From QHXW01 sp035280425 (GTDB lineage: Bacteria > Acidobacteriota > Terriglobia > Bryobacterales > Bryobacteraceae), in NCBI GenBank assembly GCA_035280425.1, contig DATEFW010000020.1, positions 1 to 64,000 on the forward strand: 64,000 nt of DNA, read 5' to 3'. Both the position numbers and the translations under genes were made by a program. Positions within the stretch are counted from its first letter, which is position 1. Every line of letters starts with the position of its first letter. Below, piece by piece: positions 58,660-64,000 of this stretch. The notes beneath the pieces were generated by a model. The model saw nothing but the letters and a program-made list of their open reading frames with translations. It ran no database searches and was not told the DNA's origin.

Positions 58660-60414
58660 TCACTTTGCCGTCACCGGCTGCGCGACCGCCGGCAATTGAA
58701 TTCCGTCGCCGTACTTGGCCAGATTCGGAATGGTCACCGGCAGGTGGCCGCGAATCGGCATTTCGCCGTAGAGCGCTTTCACCGCCGCCAGTTCCGACGG
58801 CGGCACGGTGCTGAACGTCGCCAGATATGCCGCCACCTTGGGGAACGCGCTCAGCAGGTATGGATCGCCCAGCACGATGAGTGTCACCGGCTTGCCGGAA
58901 GCAATCAGTGTTTCCAAAAGCTTAGCGAATCCGGGGGCGAGGCCCACGCTTCCCCGCCCTCCCGCCACCGAAGCGAACGCCGCAACCACGGTCGCGTCGC
59001 AGAACCCGGCGCGCGTGCCCGCCACTTCGAGAGCCGCATCGGGCAAGGAAGGATCGAGCGTCAGCACCAGCGCGTTCGGGCTGCGCTTGTGTACTTCCTG
59101 GGTAAAAGCCAGCCCTTCATTAGAATAATGTCCCTCGGCCAGAACGATGAAGCAGGATTTGTCCGGCTCCCGGATGGGCACGCGCGCCGGATCGTTTTTC
59201 ACCAGCGTCACGGCGCGGTCCGCCACCTCCTGGGCTTTCTCGTTGGCTTCCGGGGTATTCACCACATCCGCAATGGATTCCAGATTCACCAACCGGTTGC
59301 GGTCGAGCCCGACCTTCATTTTCGCGGCGAGCACTTTGGCCACGCTCTGATCCAGGCGTTTTTGCGAAATCTGCTTATGCCTGACAGCGGCGACGATGGC
59401 GTTGACGGCAATCTCGGGGTCGGGCGGCATGAGGACCACGTCGGCCCCCGCTTCGATGGCGCGCACCGAGGCATCGGCCGGGCCGTAGCTTTTGACGATC
59501 GCGCCCATATCCATGGCGTCGGTCACGATCAGCCCATGGAATCCCAATTGCTTTTGGAGCACCTCGGTCAGCACGGCGGGCGAAAGCGTTGCTGGCAGCT
59601 CCGACGATCCCAATGCGGGCACGATCACGTGCGCCGTCATGATCGCGTCCGCGCCCTTGGCGATTGCGGCGCGAAACGGGACGAGTTCCATGTCATTGAG
59701 GCGCTGGCGGTCGCCGGGAACCGTCGCCAGCCCCAGGTGGGTATCGACCGCGGTATCGCCGTGCCCGGGAAAATGCTTCGCCGTGGTGAGAATGCGGTTA
59801 TGGCGGTCCGAGTCCGCGCCTTCGATGAATGCCTCGACGTTCCGCGCCACAACCTGCGGGTTTTCGCCGAACGAGCGGATATTAATGATGGGATTGTCGG
59901 GATTGTTGTTGACGTCGGCATCGGGATAGAAGACCCATTGCACGCCTAAAGCGCGCGATTCCCGCGCGGTCACCACACCCTCGAAGCGCGTGTACTCCGG
60001 GTCGCCTGCCGCCGCAAAAGCCATGGCGTGCGGGAAAACGGTCGTATCGCTGACCCGCATGGATGCGCCGCGCTCGAAATCTCCCGAAACCAGCAGCGGC
60101 AGCCGACTCATGCGCTGCATCCGGTTCAAAAACGAGGCCATTTCGTGCGGTTCCGCCCGCTGCACCAGGCGCCCTTGCGCGATATTCACCAAAATCAGCC
60201 CGCCGACATGCACGTCGCGGATCAGGTGAACGAACCGGCGATATTCCCGCGAGCGCGTGCTAAGCGAATGGCCGGTAAAGGGAATCATCACCAGTTGCGC
60301 CGCTTTGTCGTGCAGGCTTAGGGACTTCATCCATCGGTTGACGCTTTTCGGCACACCGCGTTCTTTGGACGCGGGAACCGCCGCGCCAAACGTCAACCAG
60401 GAAATCGACAGCAA
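58660..60414 (-). CDS. Glycoside hydrolase family 3 (beta-N-acetylhexosaminidase-like)
   Basis: A 584-residue GH3 enzyme. Seen: VGGLILVNIAQGRLVQRAEP, LPLLVSGDFERGASMR, the NagZ-type KHFPGHGDTAVDTHLGLATV loop with the general-acid histidine, GADAIMTAHVIVPALG and the nucleophile aspartate in GLIVTDAMDMGAI. An additional C-terminal domain (about 210 residues, ending AVAQPVTAK) follows, as in longer NagZ-like or exported GH3 enzymes. The first canonical start is TTG 60414; an upstream in-frame CTG region (LVRRDRWGRSACLIAGLLSISWLTFGAA) would supply a proper signal peptide. It may recycle peptidoglycan GlcNAc-anhMurNAc or act outside the cell. Confidence 0.9.
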   Translation of the reverse strand: MLSISWLTFGAAVPASKERGVPKSVNRWMKSLSLHDKAAQLVMIPFTGHSLSTRSREYRRFVHLIRDVHVGGLILVNIAQGRLVQRAEPHEMASFLNRMQRMSRLPLLVSGDFERGASMRVSDTTVFPHAMAFAAAGDPEYTRFEGVVTARESRALGVQWVFYPDADVNNNPDNPIINIRSFGENPQVVARNVEAFIEGADSDRHNRILTTAKHFPGHGDTAVDTHLGLATVPGDRQRLNDMELVPFRAAIAKGADAIMTAHVIVPALGSSELPATLSPAVLTEVLQKQLGFHGLIVTDAMDMGAIVKSYGPADASVRAIEAGADVVLMPPDPEIAVNAIVAAVRHKQISQKRLDQSVAKVLAAKMKVGLDRNRLVNLESIADVVNTPEANEKAQEVADRAVTLVKNDPARVPIREPDKSCFIVLAEGHYSNEGLAFTQEVHKRSPNALVLTLDPSLPDAALEVAGTRAGFCDATVVAAFASVAGGRGSVGLAPGFAKLLETLIASGKPVTLIVLGDPYLLSAFPKVAAYLATFSTVPPSELAAVKALYGEMPIRGHLPVTIPNLAKYGDGIQLPAVAQPVTAK

Positions 60415-60454
60415 GCCCGCGATGAGGCAGGCGGAGCGGCCCCAGCGATCGCGT

Positions 60455-60880
60455 CTAACCAGCGTTGCGCGCCCTCTTGGACTGTTGCGGTGGACGGGTC
60501 AGCAGACGCCGCACGGACCGGATCAGAAACCCCAACTCCCCCGCGCTTTTGGCCAGTACGATATCCGCGCCGGTGGTTTGCTCGGTGAGTCCCAGCGGCT
60601 CGACGAACCCCGAGAGCAGAATCACCGGCATGTCCGGGCGCCCCTGGCGGATTCGGGCGATCAGCTCGGTTCCATCCATCTTGGGCATGCGGAAATCGGT
60701 GATCACCAGGTCGATTCGCTGCTCGGAGAGGACGTTTAGCGCGTCTTCGCCATCTACTGCGGTATGGATGTGGAATCCCAGTTCCTCCAGCACCGTACGC
60801 CGGGCGATTAAACCGTGGGGATTGTCATCAACGAGCAGAATAGCGGCACCGTGGTGCGCCGGTGCGGGCGGGGTTTTCAT
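60455..60880 (-). CDS. Single-domain response regulator
   Basis: A 141-residue CheY-like receiver without an output domain. Seen: AILLVDDNPHGLIARRTVLEELGF (acidic pair), DLVITDFRMPKMDGTELIARIR (phospho-aspartate), VILLSGF and ADIVLAKSAG with the conserved lysine. The C-terminal tail is arginine-rich. The frame opens at 60910; ATG 60880 (MKTPPAPAHHG) gives a sensible N-terminus and is used. It ends 41 bp before the GH3 gene. Its kinase is not in the window. Confidence 0.88.
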   Translation of the reverse strand: MKTPPAPAHHGAAILLVDDNPHGLIARRTVLEELGFHIHTAVDGEDALNVLSEQRIDLVITDFRMPKMDGTELIARIRQGRPDMPVILLSGFVEPLGLTEQTTGADIVLAKSAGELGFLIRSVRRLLTRPPQQSKRARNAG

Positions 60881-60967
60881 GGGACCGAGCGAGGTTAACA
60901 AACTTGTCACGAGAGTGTCAACGATTCTGCATCGAATTGCAACGAGAGAAAATCCGAAGCTTGACTT

Positions 60968-62101
60968 TTATTCCACTTCACGTGGAGCTTTGTAGCCCGC
61001 CTTCGCGATGATCTGGTATTTGATCGGCTTGCCCTTCTGATCCGTCACGCGCAGCGGTTCGTTGTTGACAGGATTGACGAGCTCAACTTTGATTTTGCGA
61101 AACTTTCCGTCCCGCGCTGCATTGGTGGGCGAATAGGCCAGCGAATATTGGTTACGCAGCGATTGGGAGATGGCCTGAAAAATGCTCGGGAATTCGCCGT
61201 AAAATCGCGGAAAAAACGACATGCCGCCTGTTTCCTTGGCGAACGTGCGCATCTGGTTGTCGGCCTGGAGGAAGTCCAGCTGCGCGATCGGTCCCATATA
61301 CCCCCGCGCGTCCATCCATTCGCGTAACGCCTGCATCAATCCGATCGCATAGATCGGCACGCCGGCTTCCTGAATGCCTTTGCGCGCTTTATCGAACGTC
61401 AACTTGCTGAAAGTGTCGACACCGGACGCGATCAGCACGATCGCCTTGCGCCCTTCGATGCCCGACATGCGGTCTTCGGTATCGACCAGCGCATCGAACA
61501 GGTTCGATTCGGAAAAACCCGCGATGCGCAGCCGCTGCATGGCTTCGTAGGCCTTGCGCTTATCGGTTGAGAAATCCGACAGAATTTCCGGCCGCATATC
61601 GTAAGCGATGACCGCTACGTAATCTTCCGGCCGGAGGGTCTCGAGAAATCCGTAGGCCGCGGTCAAGGTCTGGTACCAGGTCGAGCTCCAATACTGCTGG
61701 AATCGGTTCGAGAACTCGATCAACATGCAGACGGTCATGGGCGCTTCGCCCATGTTGAAATTCGTGATCTTCTGCGGAACGTTATCCTCGAGAATCCGGA
61801 AATTACCTCGCGGGATGCCCGGGATAAAATGGCCTTTGTTGTCGAGCACCGCCACATCAACCGTGACAACATTGGTTTCGACCTTGAAACTCGGGCTACC
61901 TTCGGGCAGATCTTCTTTCTTCTTGAGCTTGGAAGGAATCTTCGGCAGGTCGGTGTCGCTCGGACCGGCGTCCGGCTTTCGAGGCTTGGCGACCGTTTCG
62001 CCGGCGTCTTTTTTGGGCCCCTCCTCCTGTCCCCACGCCGTCATGGCCAACACCAACATCGCGGCCAGCAGCGCCAAAGAGAACTTATGCCCGATTTTCA
62101 T
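60968..62101 (-). CDS. Exported VWFA-related protein (acidobacterial type)
   Basis: A 377-residue exported protein of the VWFA-related acidobacterial domain type (TIGR03436-like). Signal peptide: KFSLALLAAMLVLAMTAWGQ; then a Pro/Lys-rich linker and FKVETNVVTVDVAVLDNKGHFIPGIPRGNFRILEDNVPQKITNF, then the VWA core with TVCMLIEFSNRF in the MIDAS position (DxSxS degenerate to EFSNR), GRKAIVLIASGVDTFSKL and a C-terminal RNQYSLAYSPTNAARDGKFRKIKVELV. Such proteins are abundant and secreted in this lineage; function unknown. The frame opens at 62116, but ATG 62101, preceded by gaggtg, starts the signal. Confidence 0.85.
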   Translation of the reverse strand: MKIGHKFSLALLAAMLVLAMTAWGQEEGPKKDAGETVAKPRKPDAGPSDTDLPKIPSKLKKKEDLPEGSPSFKVETNVVTVDVAVLDNKGHFIPGIPRGNFRILEDNVPQKITNFNMGEAPMTVCMLIEFSNRFQQYWSSTWYQTLTAAYGFLETLRPEDYVAVIAYDMRPEILSDFSTDKRKAYEAMQRLRIAGFSESNLFDALVDTEDRMSGIEGRKAIVLIASGVDTFSKLTFDKARKGIQEAGVPIYAIGLMQALREWMDARGYMGPIAQLDFLQADNQMRTFAKETGGMSFFPRFYGEFPSIFQAISQSLRNQYSLAYSPTNAARDGKFRKIKVELVNPVNNEPLRVTDQKGKPIKYQIIAKAGYKAPREVE

Positions 62102-62224
62102 ACACCGACACCTCAACTCGAATAATATATCAGTTGACGGCGCGCGACTTGATGTGGTTTCCCGTCCCGATCGGTCGGAGCGTTTACTCTCGTGAATTTT
62201 CCGGGCTTCGACGGACTAAAGGCG

Positions 62225-62389
62225 CTATTGCGCGGAATCCTCGTCCGCCCGGTGCTTGTCAACCAGCTCTCGCGTGCGGTTAACGAGAACGATGGAGCGC
62301 TGAACAAGTTCGTCTGAGTGACTCAGTTGTTGTCTGACCCTCTCGATCAACGCCACAATTTTAATGGAAAGTACTGGTGCGCCCTCCAT
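62225..62389 (-). CDS. Small 54-residue helical protein behind a hairpin-sequestered RBS
   Basis: ATG 62389 to TAG 62225 encodes MEGAPVLSIKIVALIERVRQ and continues QLSHSDELVQRSIVLVNRTRELVDKHRADEDSAQ, an amphipathic, helix-rich protein. A very strong ribosome-binding site (agaggagcc, 62414-62406 on the reverse strand) ends immediately before the ATG, so the gene is credible despite its length. The same bases are one arm of a perfect 11-bp hairpin, suggesting regulated translation. I do not recognise the family. Confidence 0.65.
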   Translation of the reverse strand: MEGAPVLSIKIVALIERVRQQLSHSDELVQRSIVLVNRTRELVDKHRADEDSAQ

Positions 62390-62418
62390 GGCTCCTCTTT
62401 CTGCATAAAAGAGGAGCC
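62390..62418 (-). promoter_or_regulatory. Perfect hairpin sequestering the small gene's RBS
   Basis: The DNA reads ggctcctcttt (62390-62400), loop ctgcata (62401-62407), aaagaggagcc (62408-62418). On the reverse-strand RNA this folds so that the agaggag ribosome-binding site pairs completely, with the stem ending next to the ATG at 62389. It could act as an RNA thermometer or ligand- or protein-controlled switch, or as a terminator for a transcript from the other direction. Confidence 0.6.
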
Positions 62419-62645
62419 AGCCGGTCTCAACGGTTTAAGCGGCTCTAGCTATGCATCTTTATCATACTCACCTTTGTCTGCCCACTGGGTTTATTTTCAC
62501 TGAATCCAATAATAGATGGGTGCGATTACGTTCAGTTCCGAGCGCTGCGGCATCTACAAAACCGCAGATTGATCGGAGTCCCACTGTCGCCGGAACGGCG
62601 GCTACGGTACTTTCAAAAAGGGCCACTACCATCGCTGTGAGCCAG
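62419..62645. other. Intergenic region
   Basis: Between the small gene and the str-operon promoter. Short open frames on the plus strand (62318-62503, 62451-62678) have no ribosome-binding sites. A possible TATGAT box reading toward the small gene overlaps tatcatact near 62460. Nothing else is recognised. Confidence 0.35.
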
Positions 62646-62675
62646 TTGACACTCCTGAAAGGCTTTGGATATTAT
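62646..62675 (+). promoter_or_regulatory. Sigma-70 promoter of the str operon
   Basis: A perfect TTGACA -35 box (62646-62651) is followed by an 18-bp spacer and a TATTAT -10 box (62670-62675). It is the best classical promoter in the window. The message would start near 62682 and have a leader of about 280 nt before rpsL. Confidence 0.8.
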
Positions 62676-62681
62676 TGAAAG

Positions 62682-62961
62682 GTTTCGCGAGTTATCTCTT
62701 CTGCTCCTGTGCTACCCCCGTATTGATACGGGCCGGCCAGGGGCCAGCCCCGAGGTTTCGGACGGCATCAGAGCTGTTTGGAGCATGGGCTTGTCCGAAG
62801 TTCTCGCAAAGGAAGCAGTCCAAGATCGCTGAACTGGTGTCCGGACCTGTTTCCTGATTTCTGACCGTTTTACAAACCCTGGGTTGCGCCACCGTGAAAA
62901 GCGGGGTGGGTCTGTAATCGGGTCGCGTCACCGTTGAACGACATAACTAAGAGGAAGGTTC
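62682..62961 (+). promoter_or_regulatory. Long 5' leader of rpsL
   Basis: About 280 nt of untranslated leader between the promoter and the rpsL GTG. It contains several GC-rich inverted stretches (for example ggggccagcccc near 62740) and ends with a strong ribosome-binding site (agaggaagg). Long structured leaders of ribosomal-protein operons often carry feedback-regulation sites; no known leader motif is identified. Confidence 0.4.
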
Positions 62962-63336
<375 letters not shown>

Positions 63337-63338
63337 AT

Positions 63339-63809
63339 ATGCCACGCAGGAGAAGCGCAGAAAATCGCGAAGTGCTGCCCGACCCGGTCTACAACTCGAC
63401 GCTGGTCGAGAAATTTATCTGTTCCATGATGTGGGACGGCAAGAAGAACACGGCGCAGCGCATTTTTTACGACTCGATGGAGAAGATTCGGGAGCGCACG
63501 AGCGACGATCCGCTGAAGCTTTTTAAGAAGGCGGTCGAGAACTGCAAGCCGCTGCTCGAAGTCAAAACACGGCGGGTGGGCGGCGCCAACTACCAGGTGC
63601 CGATCGAAGTGCCGCAGACGCGGCGGACCAGTCTGGCGATCCGCTGGCTGATTTTGAATGCCCGTGGCCGCGCGGAAAAAGGGATGCCGGAGAAGCTGGC
63701 AAACGAATTGAACGATGCCGCGAACCTGCGCGGCGGCGCAATCAAGAAGAAGGATGACGTACACCGCATGGCCGAGGCCAATAAGGCTTTCGCGCATTAC
63801 CGGTGGTAA
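63339..63809 (+). CDS. rpsG: 30S ribosomal protein S7
   Basis: Binds the 3' domain of 16S rRNA and initiates head assembly. From ATG 63339 the 156-residue protein has the family sequence: MPRRRSAENREVLPDPVYNSTLVEKFICSMMWDGKKNTAQRIFYDSMEKI, KTRRVGGANYQVPIEVPQTRRTSLAIRWLILNARGRAEKGMPEKLANELNDAA and KKKDDVHRMAEANKAFAHYRW. It starts two bases after the rpsL stop and an aggag-like sequence is absent, so translation is coupled. Confidence 0.97.
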   Translation: MPRRRSAENREVLPDPVYNSTLVEKFICSMMWDGKKNTAQRIFYDSMEKIRERTSDDPLKLFKKAVENCKPLLEVKTRRVGGANYQVPIEVPQTRRTSLAIRWLILNARGRAEKGMPEKLANELNDAANLRGGAIKKKDDVHRMAEANKAFAHYRW

Positions 63810-63829
63810 GGGTTTAGGTTTTCGCAGCT

Positions 63830-64000
63830 ATGCCACGCACAGTACCGCTCGAGCGGATGAGAAACATCGGGATTGCGGCGCATATCGACGCCGGCAAGAC
63901 CACTACGACCGAGCGCATCCTTTATTACACCGGCCGGACGCACAAGATCGGCGAAGTACACGAAGGCACGGCCGTAATGGACTGGATGGAGCAGGAGCAG
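63830..64000 (+). CDS. fusA: Elongation factor G, N-terminal part
   Basis: Translocation GTPase, cut by the window edge after 57 residues. Seen: MPRTVPLERMRNIGIAAHIDAGKTTTTERILYYTGRTHKIGEVHEG, with the P-loop AHIDAGKT followed by TTTERIL. It follows rpsG by 20 bp in the str operon order rpsL-rpsG-fusA. ATG 63830 is chosen; the first residues resemble EF-G N-termini (P-x-x-R-x-RNIGI). Confidence 0.95.
   Translation, partial: MPRTVPLERMRNIGIAAHIDAGKTTTTERILYYTGRTHKIGEVHEGTAVMDWMEQEQ

Noticed and set aside
58405..59949. Open frame of 514 residues on the plus strand
   Set aside because: Antisense to the GH3 gene; no motifs and a composition typical of a shadow frame.

Overview
The window is a GC-rich bacterial chromosome segment that is very probably from an Acidobacteriota genome of the Bryobacterales / 'Candidatus Solibacter' type. 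The evidence is the set of lineage-typical families: two secreted proteins ending in the Solibacter-type C-terminal domain (TIGR03437-like; 24010-25755 and 53855-55432), an ADOP-type duplicated orphan ABC permease (38108-40777), a VWFA-related acidobacterial exported protein (60968-62101) and a methyltransferase with the PKMT regulatory domain (18031-19545). No database search was run. Family names come from recognised motifs.

Layout. 1-6.9 kb holds housekeeping genes: argD (cut by the left edge) divergent from fabD, then ligA divergent from a diacylglycerol-kinase-like gene, followed by an Rrf2 Fe-S regulator, clpP and a short-chain dehydrogenase. 6.9-9.4 kb is a rhamnulokinase plus zinc dehydrogenase pair. 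9.5-11.4 kb is an ECF sigma / anti-sigma / exported-protein operon. 11.4-14.8 kb encodes a fused 2-oxoacid:ferredoxin oxidoreductase. 14.8-16.8 kb is a translationally coupled murein-peptide recycling pair (NlpC/P60 endopeptidase and L-Ala-D/L-Glu epimerase). 16.8-19.5 kb has a Gfo/Idh/MocA oxidoreductase and the PKMT-type methyltransferase. 19.6-22.7 kb is a rearranged accessory region with a duplicated methyltransferase tail, a repeated promoter-like block, membrane proteins and two related palindromes. 22.7-25.8 kb holds an S41 protease homologue without its catalytic dyad and a TIGR03437 surface protein.

25.86-28.33 kb is a graveyard of toxin-antitoxin genes: a frameshifted higB with intact higA, a decayed brnTA copy, a nonsense-mutated parE with intact parD-like antitoxin, a minisatellite, a frameshifted antitoxin remnant and an apparently intact brnTA. 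28.4-32.3 kb carries an amidohydrolase, an OPT transporter and a YqeY protein. 32.9-35.6 kb encodes the first two steps of serine synthesis (aminotransferase plus serA), then a MATE pump and an isolated HEPN-like protein. 42.0-45.1 kb has a HutI homologue that has lost its metal-binding histidines, coupled to ftcD, then lipA. 45.2-53.9 kb has Hsp20, a semialdehyde dehydrogenase, an ADP-ribosyltransferase-like small protein, a PRC-barrel protein, lepB and an MFS-TPR-membrane trio. 53.9-62.1 kb holds mainly exported or stress-related genes, including a GH3 hexosaminidase and a tandem paralogue pair of which one is decayed. The window ends in the str operon (rpsL-rpsG-fusA, cut by the right edge) behind a strong promoter. 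Between that operon and the VWFA gene lies a 54-residue ORF whose ribosome-binding site is inside a perfect hairpin.

Most attention-worthy: the toxin-antitoxin graveyard, two apparent pseudoenzymes (S41 and HutI), the small ORF with a sequestered ribosome-binding site, the segmental duplications at 19-21.5 kb, and recurring near-leaderless promoters in which a -10 box lies 6-9 nt before the start codon. No tRNA, rRNA, CRISPR array or complete insertion sequence was seen.
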